The translations under genes and the position numbers were made by a program. Shown one piece after another: positions 1 to 9,344 of a DNA stretch of 64,000 nt. The notes under the pieces are model-generated. The model worked only from the letters and a program-made list of their open reading frames with translations. It was not told where the DNA came from and made no database searches. Numbering within the stretch: the first letter of the stretch is position 1; each line of letters opens with the position of its first letter. Location of the stretch: assembly GCF_023499215.1 (NCBI RefSeq), contig NZ_JAKHSK010000002.1:1-64000 (forward strand), given 5' to 3'. Origin of the DNA: Zunongwangia pacifica (GTDB taxonomy: Bacteria > Bacteroidota > Bacteroidia > Flavobacteriales > Flavobacteriaceae).

Positions 1-80
1 TCAAAATCTTTTACAATAGATTTTTTAAAAGCCTCTGAATACTTACGGGACTTTTGAATTAATTTGATTGTTGACTTCAT
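1..80 (-). CDS. IS3-type transposase OrfA, N-terminal fragment cut by window edge
   Basis: An open frame begins at the ATG at 80 and runs off the left edge after 26 codons. The visible protein has a basic start followed by the RKYSEAFKKSIVKDF stretch. That is the usual opening of the helix-turn-helix OrfA of IS3-group transposases (R-x-Y-x-x-x-F-K-x-x-[IV]-V). Only the first helix can be seen, so family membership is inferred from this short motif. Positions 81-184 may contain the insertion-sequence end, but no inverted repeat can be proved without the other end. The element may be complete or broken outside the window. Too short for a firm call. Confidence 0.5.
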   Translation of the reverse strand, partial: MKSTIKLIQKSRKYSEAFKKSIVKDF

Positions 81-184
81 AGATTTAACCTGTTATGGTC
101 AACCTATATCAGGGACGTACAATTCTATCCAGTCTATTTTCTTGATTCTAACCTCTAACAGCGAAGCGTTCTAAAATCCAACTT

Positions 185-1894
185 CTAACTTTCCTTAATA
201 TCCTTAAATTTTAACTGCAACGAAACATTCCCGTTCCATTCGTTTTCATCTACAGAATATACGGCACTAAAAGATTTTTTATTCTGGATAAGCTCTAATT
301 TTTCACCCAGATTAAAGCCAATAACATTATAAGAAGAGGTATTGCCTAACTGCGTTACACTACATTTTAAATGAGTATTCTCGCTCCCTACACATTTCCC
401 AAATCCCGAATCGGTTAAATTTCGCGACATAAAAACCGGAGACATATTCCCTGGCCCAAATGGTGCGAACTGCTTTAGGATTCGCCAAAATTTAGGGGTG
501 ATTTCATCTAATTCCAGTTCGGCATCAATACTGATTTCAGGTGTCAGTAATTTCCTGTCGATGGTTTCAGCAACTACTTCTTCAAACTTTCTTTTAAAGT
601 TCTCGTACTCTTCTTCTTTTATAGTTAAACCTGCTGCATACTTGTGCCCACCAAACTGTTCGATATGATCCTGGCAGGCTTCTAAAGCGTTATATACATC
701 AAATCCTTTTACCGATCTTGCCGATGCCGCCAGCTTATCGCCACTTTTCGTAAAAACCAAAGTGGGGCGATAATAGGTTTCTGTAAGTCGGCTGGCTACA
801 ATCCCAATAACCCCTTTATGCCAGTGATTGGCGTAAACAACAGTACTTAAACGTTCCTGCTCCTCTAGTTCTTCAATTTGCACTAAAGCTTCAGCAGTAA
901 TGGATTTATCGGTATCTTTTCGGCTGGCATTATGAGATTCTATTTCCGAAGCAAATTGTTGTGCCTGTGCTTCATTTTCTTCAGTAAGCAGCTCTACCGC
1001 ATGCAGCCCATGTTTCATCCTTCCGGCAGCATTTATTCGTGGTGCGATCACAAAAACAACATCGGTGATGGTAATGGTTTCTTTTTTAAGCTGACTCAAT
1101 ATCGCTTTAAAGCCCTGTCTTGGCGCTACATTGATCACATGCAAACCGTGATAGGCTAAAATTCGGTTTTCCCCAGTGATAGGAACAATATCGGCTCCTA
1201 TTGCCGTGGCTACCAAATCCAGATATGGCAGCAAGACTTCGATGGTATCACCTCGTTTTTCAGCCAACGCCTGAATCAACTTAAAACCTACACCGCAACC
1301 ACATAATTCCTTGTAAGGATATTCGCAATCTTCACGTTTAGGATCAAGTACCGCAACAGCTTCAGGAATTGCTGCTCCCGGACGGTGGTGATCGCAAATC
1401 ACAAAATCGATCCCTTTTTCCTTAGCATACGCCACTTTATCGATAGCTTTAATTCCGCAGTCTAAAGCAATAATTAAACTAACATCATTATCGGCAGCAA
1501 AATCGATTCCCTGATAAGAAACGCCATACCCCTCGTTATAGCGATCTGGAATATAGGTTGCGACATTTGGATATCGCGTTTTTAGGTAAGATGACATCAA
1601 CGCTACGCTGGTCGTACCATCCACATCATAATCGCCGTAAACCATAATATTTTCTTCTTCGGCTAAAGCCTTTTCGATACGGGTCACCGCTTTATCCATA
1701 TCTTTCATTAAATAGGGATCATAAAGATCTTTAAGGTTTGGCCTAAAGAATTTCTTTGCTTCCTGGAAAGTAGTGATATCTCGTTGCGCTAAAAGTTTTG
1801 CTATAGGTTTTCCTACTCCTAAAGATTGCATTAAAGAATGGACAATTTCAGGATCGGGATTGGGTTTTATGGTCCAGCGGGTATTCATCGGCAT
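185..1894 (-). CDS. recJ: Single-stranded-DNA-specific 5'-3' exonuclease RecJ
   Basis: 569 residues, the usual length for RecJ. The DHH phosphoesterase core is visible near the N-terminus. Motif I is VYGDYDVDGTTS (about residue 85), followed by the metal-site segment LIIALDCGIKA and the DHH motif itself in VICDHHRPG. A DHHA1 domain follows, recognisable from AASARSVKGFDVYNAL and the glycine/histidine motif FGGHKYAAGLTI. The C-terminal third matches the RecJ OB domain. RecJ degrades single-stranded DNA 5' to 3' in recombinational repair (RecF pathway) and mismatch repair in the cytoplasm. Translation could start at codon 1 (MPMNTRW) or at codon 3; the downstream methionine is equally plausible. 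The gene stands alone, with the transposase fragment downstream and a 94-bp gap to the upstream gene. Confidence 0.95.
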   Translation of the reverse strand: MPMNTRWTIKPNPDPEIVHSLMQSLGVGKPIAKLLAQRDITTFQEAKKFFRPNLKDLYDPYLMKDMDKAVTRIEKALAEEENIMVYGDYDVDGTTSVALMSSYLKTRYPNVATYIPDRYNEGYGVSYQGIDFAADNDVSLIIALDCGIKAIDKVAYAKEKGIDFVICDHHRPGAAIPEAVAVLDPKREDCEYPYKELCGCGVGFKLIQALAEKRGDTIEVLLPYLDLVATAIGADIVPITGENRILAYHGLHVINVAPRQGFKAILSQLKKETITITDVVFVIAPRINAAGRMKHGLHAVELLTEENEAQAQQFASEIESHNASRKDTDKSITAEALVQIEELEEQERLSTVVYANHWHKGVIGIVASRLTETYYRPTLVFTKSGDKLAASARSVKGFDVYNALEACQDHIEQFGGHKYAAGLTIKEEEYENFKRKFEEVVAETIDRKLLTPEISIDAELELDEITPKFWRILKQFAPFGPGNMSPVFMSRNLTDSGFGKCVGSENTHLKCSVTQLGNTSSYNVIGFNLGEKLELIQNKKSFSAVYSVDENEWNGNVSLQLKFKDIKES

Positions 1895-1988
1895 TTATCT
1901 TCTATTCAAAAAAGTTTCCTGAAAAGGATTATTCAGACAATAAAATCTAGTCTTAAAATATCGAATATCAATTCAATTTAAAAAGAAA

Positions 1989-2336
1989 TTATTTTACAGG
2001 CTGTAAAGCTTCGGTATCAAAAGCGATTCCGCTCCAGCCGGTGTTCATAAAATTACGAATATTCTGGTGGCTATCGCCTTCAGGATCATTTAAAACGCCT
2101 TCAAAATAATGTTCTCCAAAAAGTGCTAAGGTCGTTTTCTCGCTTAGCTCTTTAAGTAAACCCAAAGCAAAAATTTTGCAGCTACCATTATTGGTTCCGG
2201 CTTCATTATAAATTTCTCCGTTTTTAAAAGAAGCGGGCGAAAATTGATAATATTCGTCGATTAAAGCCATTGTTTGCTGAAAATCGGCCGATTTTGGATT
2301 GGATTTTACCTGTTCTAAATAGTCTGATAAATTCAT
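1989..2336 (-). CDS. HopJ type III effector family protein
   Basis: 115 residues counting from the second in-frame ATG at 2336 (MNLSDYLEQV). The frame stays open to 2360, but family members begin close to this methionine. The sequence resembles the HopJ family: an N-terminal helix, then LIDEYYQFSPASFKNGEIYNEAG, then NNGSCKIFALGLL, ending in a histidine/glycine-rich stretch around NIRNFMNTGWSGIAFD. The family name comes from a Pseudomonas syringae effector, but homologues are widespread in non-pathogenic bacteria that lack type III secretion. No signal peptide or secretion machinery is seen here, so a cytoplasmic role of unknown nature is more likely than effector function. It is not obviously co-transcribed with recJ (94-bp gap). 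Confidence 0.8.
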   Translation of the reverse strand: MNLSDYLEQVKSNPKSADFQQTMALIDEYYQFSPASFKNGEIYNEAGTNNGSCKIFALGLLKELSEKTTLALFGEHYFEGVLNDPEGDSHQNIRNFMNTGWSGIAFDTEALQPVK

Positions 2337-2410
2337 TTTATAATCAATTTTAAAAATCATATCATCCTAAGACAATTGCAGAGTTATTAGGTCAAGAGTC
2401 AAATCTGGAT

Positions 2411-2437
2411 GAGATTCCGTGTCAAGCACGGAATGAC
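2411..2437. repeat. REP-like hairpin, GAGAT...ATGAC frame
   Basis: A 27-bp element starts with GAGAT and ends with ATGAC. Its inner arms TTCCGTG and CACGGAA are perfect complements around the loop TCAAG. It shares frame, length and loop with the element at 4265-4291 although the stem sequence differs. It lies between the divergent hopJ-like and ade genes. Confidence 0.75.
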
Positions 2438-2530
2438 GAATAATTCCATTTTCGGAATTTGTTTATACAGCTGCTAAAATAGACGTTCCCAATTTAATTT
2501 ATTACTTTCAACTTTCAATAAATTTAGAAA

Positions 2531-4156
2531 ATGAAGATCGTAAAAGGGCAACTGGTTGATATCGAGAACCAACGGATTTTTCCTGCGGAAGTTCACATCG
2601 AAAATAAAAAGATTGTCGAAATTAAAGAGTCCCGACATAATGAAAAGCAGTTTCTTATGCCCGGTTTTATCGATGCGCATATTCATATTGAAAGTTCGAT
2701 GCTTGTTCCTTCTGAATTTGCCCGCGTAGCCACTATCCATGGTACGGTAGCCACGGTTTCAGATCCGCATGAAATTGCCAATGTGCTAGGCATTGACGGT
2801 GTTAATTTTATGATCGAAAATGGTAAAAAAGTTCCTTTAAAATTTCATTTTGGTGCACCAAGTTGCGTTCCGGCGACTACTTTTGAAACTGCCGGTGCAG
2901 TGATCGATGCTGAAGCGATCAAAGAACTGATGCAGTCTCCTGATATTTTTTATCTAGCCGAAATGATGAATTACCCCGGGGTTTTATATGACGATCCTGA
3001 AGTACTCGAAAAAATAAAGTGGGCACAGCATTTTAAAAAACCCGTTGATGGGCACGCTCCAGGGCTTCGCGGAAAAGAGGCCGCTAAATATGTAAAAGCA
3101 GGAATTAGTACAGATCATGAGTGTTTTACCTACGATGAAGCAAAAGAAAAACTGGAACTGGGAATGAAGGTGATTATTCGGGAAGGTAGCGCCGCAAAAA
3201 ACTTTGAAGCTTTAATCGATCTTCTGCCCGAAAATTACCAGAATATGATGTTTTGCTCAGACGACAAGCATCCAGATGACCTTGTTTTAGGGCATATTAA
3301 TCAGCTTTGCGAACGCGCGGTGGCGAAAGGAATTGATGTTTTTAAGGTTTTAAAGGCCGCCTGCATTAATCCCGTAAAACATTATCATCTTAATGTGGGG
3401 CTGCTAAAAAAAGGTGATGCAGCCGATTTTATTTTGGTTGAAAACCTGAACAATTTTAAAGTCCTTAAAACCTATATTGACGGAGAAATTGTTGCTGAAA
3501 ATGGCCAATCTCATATCCAGTCTGTCGACTTTAAAGCGCCCAATAATTTTAATATTTCTGAAAAATCACCTGAAGATTTTAAACTGAAAGCCACAACCGA
3601 TCTGGTAAAAGTGATCGAAGCTTTGGATGGCGAATTAATTTCGAACGAGATTGAAGCCAAAGCAATTTTAGAAAATGACTCCCTTTCATCGAATATCGCC
3701 CATGATATTTTAAAAATTTCAGTGGTTAATCGCTATGAGGACAAAGCCCCTTCTGTAGCGTTTATTAAAAACTTCGGACTTAAAAAAGGAGCGATAGCCA
3801 GCTCTGTTGGGCATGATTCTCATAATATTATTGTTGTTGGAACCAGCGATAAAGAAATTTGCAACGCCGTAAACCTCATCATTAAAAACAAAGGAGGAAT
3901 TTGTGCTGTAAATAACGAAAATCAAAAATCTTTGCCATTGCCCGTAGCCGGAATTATAAGTGATAAAGATGCCTGGGAAACCGGAAAATTATATCAGGAA
4001 ATCGATAAAATGGCCAAAGAATTAGGGAGCACTTTAAAAGCGCCGTTTATGACCTTATCCTTTATGGCGCTACTGGTAATCCCCGATTTAAAACTCTCTG
4101 ACAAAGGCTTATTTAGTGGTAAAAAATTTGAGTTTGTAGAGGTCATTAACGATTAA
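2531..4156 (+). CDS. ade: Adenine deaminase
   Basis: 541 residues, typical of the bacterial Ade family of the amidohydrolase superfamily, which converts adenine to hypoxanthine and ammonia in purine salvage. The metal-binding HxH is in [15 protein letters not shown] (about residues 43-57), followed by [16 protein letters not shown] and a histidine in VDGHAPGL. The segment [14 protein letters not shown] carries the conserved aspartates. The C-terminal adenine-deaminase domain runs to the end and includes [16 protein letters not shown]. The start at [25 protein letters not shown] gives the expected beta-sandwich opening. Monocistronic by appearance, with a long repeat-bearing gap downstream. 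Confidence 0.95.
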   Translation: MKIVKGQLVDIENQRIFPAEVHIENKKIVEIKESRHNEKQFLMPGFIDAHIHIESSMLVPSEFARVATIHGTVATVSDPHEIANVLGIDGVNFMIENGKKVPLKFHFGAPSCVPATTFETAGAVIDAEAIKELMQSPDIFYLAEMMNYPGVLYDDPEVLEKIKWAQHFKKPVDGHAPGLRGKEAAKYVKAGISTDHECFTYDEAKEKLELGMKVIIREGSAAKNFEALIDLLPENYQNMMFCSDDKHPDDLVLGHINQLCERAVAKGIDVFKVLKAACINPVKHYHLNVGLLKKGDAADFILVENLNNFKVLKTYIDGEIVAENGQSHIQSVDFKAPNNFNISEKSPEDFKLKATTDLVKVIEALDGELISNEIEAKAILENDSLSSNIAHDILKISVVNRYEDKAPSVAFIKNFGLKKGAIASSVGHDSHNIIVVGTSDKEICNAVNLIIKNKGGICAVNNENQKSLPLPVAGIISDKDAWETGKLYQEIDKMAKELGSTLKAPFMTLSFMALLVIPDLKLSDKGLFSGKKFEFVEVIND

Positions 4157-4264
4157 CGACAAACAATTATCAGTTTCCCCCTCCCTCCGAAGTGTGAATT
4201 CCCAAAAATACTTTAGTGGCTTTTGTTTTATTGCTTAATTTTTTCGATTCAGTTTAGCAAGAGA

Positions 4265-4291
4265 GAGATGCTGAAACAAGTTCAGCATGAC
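4265..4291. repeat. REP-like hairpin, GAGAT...ATGAC frame
   Basis: A 27-bp element with GAGAT at one end and ATGAC at the other. The inner arms GCTGAA/TTCAGC surround the loop ACAAG. The architecture equals that at 2411-2437 with a different, fully compensated stem. It lies about 110 bp after ade. Confidence 0.75.
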
Positions 4292-4356
4292 TTTAAAAAA
4301 TCATTTAGCATTCAAAATTGAAGTGGAACATTCATCAAATTTTCAAATCAACTTAT

Positions 4357-4438
<82 letters not shown>

Positions 4439-4588
4439 TTAATCTGAATTCCGAACTTCTAAATTCCGGGGTCAAAATATTAAAATATTCTTAAAATTAA
4501 AGGAATTTAATTTCGTATTGTAACATTTTGATTTCTCTGGCGTCTTTTAGGTAAACAATCATTTATCAATCATTAAAAATCATTCATC

Positions 4589-4993
4589 ATGAAAAAATCA
4601 GTTTTCACCTTAGCTTTAGCCTTTGTATTAACTTCTGGAATTGCCTCTGCATCGGAGTCTCATTCTTCTTTATCAAAATCAACCGAATTTCCTATTGAAA
4701 ATTTAGCGGATATCAATTTAAATTCTTTTTGTAAAGCTATTATCACAGGAAATTATGATATGGTAGCCGAGTTAATTGAAATGGGGGAAGACATCAACAA
4801 AAAATCCTTAGGAAAAACACCGGCTATGTACGCGGCTCGTTATAACAAAGCGAAAATTTTATCGCTTTTGATCGAAAAAGGGGCCGATCTTTCGGTAAAA
4901 TCAGATCAGGAAAAACAAACTGCTGAAGAACTAGCTGTTAATTCAAATGCGAAAGAAGCTATCGAAATTTTAAAAAAATCAGGTAAAAAATAA
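4589..4993 (+). CDS. Secreted small ankyrin-repeat protein
   Basis: 134 residues. The N-terminus is a clear Sec signal peptide: MKKS, a hydrophobic core (VFTLALAFVLTSGIA) and a likely cleavage site after SAS (about residue 22). The mature part contains two ankyrin-like repeats at roughly residues 45-77 and 78-112, with TPAMYAARYNKAKILSLLIEKGADL matching the ankyrin consensus (xTPLhxAAxxG...LLxxGAD). The protein is therefore probably periplasmic or exported and mediates protein-protein contact; its partner is unknown. The leader ATCATTCATCATG lacks a Shine-Dalgarno, as is usual in this phylum. A strong terminator follows at 5017. The upstream heptad repeat could affect expression. Confidence 0.8.
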   Translation: MKKSVFTLALAFVLTSGIASASESHSSLSKSTEFPIENLADINLNSFCKAIITGNYDMVAELIEMGEDINKKSLGKTPAMYAARYNKAKILSLLIEKGADLSVKSDQEKQTAEELAVNSNAKEAIEILKKSGKK

Positions 4994-5016
4994 GCTTTTT
5001 CAGTGAAAGGAAATCT

Positions 5017-5049
5017 AAAGTGCTATGTGATGATCATAGCACTTTTTTT
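5017..5049 (+). terminator. Rho-independent terminator after ankyrin gene
   Basis: Perfect 11-bp stem AAAGTGCTATG / CATAGCACTTT with a 7-nt loop, running into a T tract. Confidence 0.85.
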
Positions 5050-5079
5050 ATTGGCACCGCCAAAGGATTTAATACCCAG

Positions 5080-5096
5080 TCCCGATGCAATCGGGA
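5080..5096. repeat. Small inverted repeat
   Basis: TCCCGAT and ATCGGGA arms around a 3-nt loop, in the convergent gap between the ankyrin and UDG-family genes. CCCGAT/ATCGGG arms recur at other intergenic sites here, for example 50865. It is probably a remnant of a dispersed repeat. Confidence 0.5.
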
Positions 5097-5155
5097 TGCC
5101 GCGGAATTGAAATTTTGTCTTTACCGAATGTACTGTGGGCTTGCCCTTAGGTATT

Positions 5156-5728
5156 TTACTTCAATATTTCAGCAATTCGTTGTTGTATTTTGGGAACCAT
5201 TTCTTTTTCAAACCAGGGTTTTTTCATTCGCCAAAATCGGTTTACTGGTGACGGATGCGGTAAGGGTAAAAATTCAGGGAGAAATTCTTCAAAATTCGAC
5301 ACTTTTTCGGTTAAATTTTCATGCTTTGATTTTGGGAGATAATAGTTGGAAGCATACGAACCGATTAAGATCTTAAGCTTTACATTTTCCAACTGTTTAA
5401 AAACCTGATGATGCCAAAGTGGGGCACATTCTTTTCTTGGAGGCAAATCTCCGGTTTTTCCTTTACCGGGATAACAAAAACCCATGGGTAAAATGGCAAA
5501 ATTGGCCGGATCGTAAAAGGTCTCTTCACCTACATCCAGCCATTCCCGTAATTTCTTACCACTTTGATCTTTCCAGGCTACACCCGATTGATGAACCACC
5601 CGACCGGGTGCCTGGCTAATCAAAATGATCTTTGAATCTTTTACAGCCTCGATAATTGGGCGAGGGCCTAAAGGCAAATGCTCCTGGCAAACATCGCAAT
5701 TGCGTATTTCCTTCAGCAGCTCCTGCAT
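5156..5728 (-). CDS. Uracil-DNA glycosylase family protein with four-cysteine (Fe-S) pattern
   Basis: 190 residues. The UDG superfamily fold is indicated by ILISQAPGRVVHQSG (motif A region, residues 35-49) and by the C-terminal LPHPSPVNRFW, corresponding to the HPSP loop. Four cysteines at 11, 14, 85 and 101 are spaced as in the iron-sulfur UDGs of families 4 and 5 (CxxC, then two more around a proline-rich loop). Such enzymes remove uracil from DNA. In this protein the usual GEAPG is SQAPG, so substrate range could differ. Its start codon overlaps the rsmI stop by one base (TAATG), which indicates translational coupling in the three-gene minus-strand operon with rsmI and the coiled-coil protein. 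Confidence 0.85.
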   Translation of the reverse strand: MQELLKEIRNCDVCQEHLPLGPRPIIEAVKDSKIILISQAPGRVVHQSGVAWKDQSGKKLREWLDVGEETFYDPANFAILPMGFCYPGKGKTGDLPPRKECAPLWHHQVFKQLENVKLKILIGSYASNYYLPKSKHENLTEKVSNFEEFLPEFLPLPHPSPVNRFWRMKKPWFEKEMVPKIQQRIAEILK

Positions 5729-6399
5729 TATTTATTTCCGGCTACAATAATTACTATTTCCCCTTTTGGTGGTTTTTGCGTGTAATGTTTTAAAACTTCT
5801 TCCGCAGTACCTCTTATGGTCTCTTCATGAAGTTTAGTGATCTCTCGTGATACCGAAACCTGCCGATCAGCTCCAAAATATTCGGTGAAATTGGTAAGCG
5901 TTTTTAGAAGTTTATGCGGTGATTCGTAAAAAATCATGGTTCGGTTTTCTTCTGCCAGTAATTTTAATCGTGTTTGTCGTCCTTTTTTTACGGGTAAAAA
6001 ACCTTCGAAAACAAATTTATCATTGGGCAACCCGCTATTCACCAAAGCCGGTACAAAAGCGGTCGCTCCCGGCAAACAATCTACCTGAATCCCCGCTTCT
6101 ACACAAGCTCGTGTTAACAAGAATCCGGGATCTGAAATTGCCGGAGTGCCAGCGTCGCTGATCAAAGCAAAAGTTTCTCCAGCCTGTAATCTCCCTATTA
6201 GATGATCTACCGTCTTATGCTCGTTGTGCATATGATGGCTTATCATTTGGGTAGAAATATCAAAATGCTTCAGTAATTTACCACTATTGCGAGTATCTTC
6301 AGCAAGGATTAAATCGGCTTCTTTTAAAACCCTGATCGCTCTAAAAGTGATATCTTCAAGATTACCTATTGGAGTGGGAACCAAAAAAAGTTTTCCCAT
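5728..6399 (-). CDS. rsmI: 16S rRNA (cytidine(1402)-2'-O)-methyltransferase RsmI
   Basis: 223 residues, a SAM-dependent methyltransferase of the tetrapyrrole-methylase fold. Diagnostic segments are the start MGKLFLVPTPIGNLEDIT, then ADLILAEDTRNSGKLL, then ALISDAGTPAISDPGFLL and the C-terminal TKLHEETIRGTAEEVL. It 2'-O-methylates C1402 in the decoding centre of 16S rRNA. It is slightly shorter than E. coli RsmI (286) because it lacks the C-terminal extension, as is common in Bacteroidota. Three bases separate it from the upstream coiled-coil gene, and its stop overlaps the next start, so it is the middle gene of an operon. Confidence 0.95.
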   Translation of the reverse strand: MGKLFLVPTPIGNLEDITFRAIRVLKEADLILAEDTRNSGKLLKHFDISTQMISHHMHNEHKTVDHLIGRLQAGETFALISDAGTPAISDPGFLLTRACVEAGIQVDCLPGATAFVPALVNSGLPNDKFVFEGFLPVKKGRQTRLKLLAEENRTMIFYESPHKLLKTLTNFTEYFGADRQVSVSREITKLHEETIRGTAEEVLKHYTQKPPKGEIVIIVAGNK

Positions 6400-6402
6400 A
6401 TA

Positions 6403-7440
6403 TTATTGAAATTTATTAGCGATTATCTGTACAAATCTATCCTCATACTGCTCTTTTCCTTCCCAGTTATTATAATCTGGTTTTACCACTAACTGAATAA
6501 ATTTATAAGCTTCATCAAAATCGCTAAATGTATTTAGTTGCGAAAGTACCCGGTTATAATCGGCCGCATTGCCTGCAAACAGATGTTTGATATACGCCAG
6601 TCGATCGTTCAAACCAATACTTATTCCGCTTTTAAGTCGGTCATTTACCGATCTTGGCCGTTGTTCACTTTGGCGGTTATTTAAAGGTTCAAAATCTGGA
6701 AGGTTATCATAATCTACCCCAATTTGCCTAAAATCACCACTAGCATTTGAATCTTGCTTAGGCGGCTCCTGATTTTCTACAGGTTTGGATTCTTCTTTTT
6801 GCTGCTCGGGTTCTGGTGTTATTTCAGTTTTTTCTTCCGGTTGTGATTTCTGCTGCTCGGGTTCTGGTTCCGCCTGTTTAGGTTCAAATATTGGTGGCTC
6901 TGCAAAATGCTCTTCAGGGATTTCTGGTATGTTTGGTGATTCTGTCTCGGCTGGTTTAGGCGCTTTATGCTCTGTTGGTTGCGGCCAGTTATCTTCTGGT
7001 TTTTCCAATTCAGGTTTTACTTTCGACCAATCTTCATTAAGTGCATCCATCAACCGATCTAAACCTTCGGTTTCCGGAGGCATTTGCGCTACGATATCCT
7101 TAATTTTTTCAGTATTAGGTTCGGTTATCGCATCACTATCATTAAACTCCGTTCCATCAGGCACATAATAATCGCCTTCTTTATAGGTTGTCTGCGATTG
7201 GGTTCTGGAAGGTTGTGGTTTAGATGGCGCATACGTATCCTCAGCATAACTTACCGTTTCTAAGGCCAGTTGCTTTTCTGGTTTTTCATCTTCTAGATGC
7301 GCGTAGGTAAATTGTAATATGGTAAGTTTTTCATAAAGAACTTTAGCTTCTTGCTTAAGCTGATCGATTTGCTTCTCTGCATCTCCCTCTAAAATCTTTT
7401 GCGCCAGCATTTTCAATTCAGCCTCTATAGTCTTCTTCAT
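6403..7440 (-). CDS. Hypothetical protein: coiled coil, acidic Pro/Glu/Gln linker, conserved C-terminal domain
   Basis: 345 residues, no family assigned. Residues 1-50 look like a coiled coil (MKKTIEAELKMLAQKILEGD and LKQEAKVLYEKLTILQF). Residues about 55-235 form a low-complexity linker rich in P, E, Q and K with repeated PEPEQQK segments. The C-terminal 90 residues, from about SVNDRLKSGISIGLNDRL to the end, look folded and helical; they contain NDR...GLNDRLAYIKHLF and a Y/F-rich end. There is no signal peptide or membrane segment, so it is cytoplasmic. It is first in the operon with rsmI. Two 18-bp direct repeats at 6800-6817 and 6851-6868 show that the linker grew by internal duplication of 17 codons. 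Confidence 0.75.
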   Translation of the reverse strand: MKKTIEAELKMLAQKILEGDAEKQIDQLKQEAKVLYEKLTILQFTYAHLEDEKPEKQLALETVSYAEDTYAPSKPQPSRTQSQTTYKEGDYYVPDGTEFNDSDAITEPNTEKIKDIVAQMPPETEGLDRLMDALNEDWSKVKPELEKPEDNWPQPTEHKAPKPAETESPNIPEIPEEHFAEPPIFEPKQAEPEPEQQKSQPEEKTEITPEPEQQKEESKPVENQEPPKQDSNASGDFRQIGVDYDNLPDFEPLNNRQSEQRPRSVNDRLKSGISIGLNDRLAYIKHLFAGNAADYNRVLSQLNTFSDFDEAYKFIQLVVKPDYNNWEGKEQYEDRFVQIIANKFQ

Positions 7441-7481
7441 AACTTTAATAATTAGCCCTGCATACAGGGTTGGATTTTTAA

Positions 7482-7489
7482 TAAATTTG
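7482..7489 (+). promoter_or_regulatory. Candidate -7 box (TAAATTTG) for tdk-alr
   Basis: Matches the Bacteroidota -7 consensus TAnnTTTG, 53 bp before the tdk ATG in the divergent gap. No clear TTG -33 element stands at the right distance, so this is weak evidence. Confidence 0.3.
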
Positions 7490-7542
7490 TTCCACCTTTA
7501 TAAAAAAGAGGTTATTTCCCATTTCGATCTGAAAATTACAAA

Positions 7543-8190
7543 ATGTTTCTCGAAAATACAGTAAATCACAAAGAGCAATTTGGCTGGATAGAGGTTATTT
7601 GCGGTAGTATGTTCTCTGGAAAGACCGAGGAACTGATCCGCCGACTTAAGCGCGCCCAATTTGCCAAACAAAACGTTGAAATCTTTAAACCGGCTGTCGA
7701 TACCCGATACGACGAGGAAATGGTCGTCTCTCATGATGCTAACGAAATTAGATCTACACCCGTACCCGCTGCATCCAATATTAGGCTACTGGCCGATGGT
7801 TGTGATGTGGTTGGAATAGACGAGGCGCAATTTTTTGATGATGAAATCGTAAGTGTTTGTAACGACCTTGCCAATAGAGGAATTCGAGTAGTGGTTGCTG
7901 GTCTGGATATGGATTTTAAAGGAAATCCCTTTGGCCCCATGCCTAACCTGATGGCTACGGCAGAATATGTAACCAAAGTACACGCTGTTTGTACCCGTAC
8001 CGGAAACCTTGCCCAATATAGTTACCGCAAGGCCGTAAACGACGATTTGGTTTTTCTTGGTGAAACCGAAGAATACGAGCCTTTAAGCAGGGCCGCTTAT
8101 TACAAAGCGATGCATCAGGAAAAAGTTAGAAGAATGAATGTGAAAGATGCCGAAGAGCTAAAGCCTAACTTAAAAGAAAAAAATGCCTAA
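7543..8190 (+). CDS. tdk: Thymidine kinase (type II)
   Basis: 215 residues. It phosphorylates thymidine to dTMP with ATP in the cytoplasm. The P-loop is GSMFSGKT (residues 21-28), and the Walker B/catalytic segment is [10 protein letters not shown], whose Glu is the expected base. The lasso region around [15 protein letters not shown] normally carries zinc cysteines. Here the pattern is C-T-R-T and the second cysteine pair is absent, so structural zinc binding is probably lost. The first ATG gives a short N-terminal extension before the kinase core, as in other Bacteroidota. The stop overlaps alr by 8 bp, indicating an operon. Confidence 0.95.
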   Translation: MFLENTVNHKEQFGWIEVICGSMFSGKTEELIRRLKRAQFAKQNVEIFKPAVDTRYDEEMVVSHDANEIRSTPVPAASNIRLLADGCDVVGIDEAQFFDDEIVSVCNDLANRGIRVVVAGLDMDFKGNPFGPMPNLMATAEYVTKVHAVCTRTGNLAQYSYRKAVNDDLVFLGETEEYEPLSRAAYYKAMHQEKVRRMNVKDAEELKPNLKEKNA

Positions 8191-9289
8191 AGCCCAGGAA
8201 ACTGTTCTAGAAATAGACCTGAAATCACTAGAACACAATTACCAGTATTTACGTTCTAAAGTTGCCCATACGGTAAAAATGATGGCGGTAGTAAAAGCCT
8301 TTGCCTACGGAAGCGACTCGGTTGCTATTGCTTCTAAGTTGGAAAAAGCAGGAATCGATCATTTTGCTGTTGCCTATACTAAAGAAGGCGAAAACCTAAG
8401 AGCCGGCGGGATAGAAAAACCTGTACTGGTTTTACACCCACAATCGCATAGCTTAAAGTTACTTATAGATAACTGCCTTACGCCAAGTTTATACAGCAAA
8501 CATATTTTAACCGAATTTATAAAAACGGCTGAAGAATTAAACCTTAAGGATTATCCTGTACATATTAATATCAACACAGGCTTAAACCGACTGGGTTTTT
8601 CACCAGAAGAAATCGATGAGGTCATTTCGATTTTAAGAAAAACTTCAGCGCTACAACTGGTAGGGATATATTCTCATCTAGGAGCCAGTGAAGATCCGGC
8701 TGAAAAAGAATTTACCTTATCGCAGATTGCGACCTTCAAAAAAGCTTCAGAAAAAATCTTAGAAGCTTTCGATCACAACATCCTGCGCCACTTATGTAAT
8801 ACTTCTGGGATTTTAAATTATCCTGAAGCCATTTTCGACATGGTACGTACAGGTATTGGTTTATATGGCTACGGAAATTCTGTGGAAGAGGATGAAAAAT
8901 TAAAGCCCATAGGAACTTTAAAAACCATCATTTCCCAGATTCATCATATCAAAGCCGGAGAAAGTGTTGGCTATAATCGCGCATTTATAGCTAAAAAAGA
9001 CACCACTACGGCCACTCTACCACTTGGGCATGCAGATGGTATAAGCAGGATTTACGGTAAACAAAAAACCGCTGTACTTATTAATGGTAAAGAAGCCCCA
9101 ATAATTGGGAATGTATGTATGGATATGATCATGGTTGATGTCACAGATATCGATTGTAATGAAGGTGACCAGGTGATTATTTTTGGTAAAGAAAGAAGTG
9201 CCGAGAAATTTGCCAATAAAGCCGGAACAATCTCTTATGAGCTTATTACCGCTATCTCCCAGAGAGTTAAAAGATTTATAATTGATTAG
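8183..9289 (+). CDS. alr: Alanine racemase
   Basis: 368 residues, PLP-dependent; interconverts L- and D-alanine for peptidoglycan. The PLP lysine is K38 in [10 protein letters not shown]. The catalytic-tyrosine segment of the partner domain is [11 protein letters not shown], and [13 protein letters not shown] is the classic C-terminal signature. The start ATG lies inside the end of tdk (8-bp overlap), so the two are translationally coupled. No MurF-like fusion is present, unlike some Bacteroidota in which alr is fused to murF. Confidence 0.95.
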   Translation: MPKAQETVLEIDLKSLEHNYQYLRSKVAHTVKMMAVVKAFAYGSDSVAIASKLEKAGIDHFAVAYTKEGENLRAGGIEKPVLVLHPQSHSLKLLIDNCLTPSLYSKHILTEFIKTAEELNLKDYPVHININTGLNRLGFSPEEIDEVISILRKTSALQLVGIYSHLGASEDPAEKEFTLSQIATFKKASEKILEAFDHNILRHLCNTSGILNYPEAIFDMVRTGIGLYGYGNSVEEDEKLKPIGTLKTIISQIHHIKAGESVGYNRAFIAKKDTTTATLPLGHADGISRIYGKQKTAVLINGKEAPIIGNVCMDMIMVDVTDIDCNEGDQVIIFGKERSAEKFANKAGTISYELITAISQRVKRFIID

Positions 9290-9344
9290 AAACTAGTCGA
9301 TTTTTCTGTATTATTATACTTCTATTAACCATCAAACTTACTCT

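Noticed and set aside
1989-2336. Type III secretion effector
   Set aside because: The HopJ family name suggests this, but no secretion genes are present and homologues are common in free-living bacteria.
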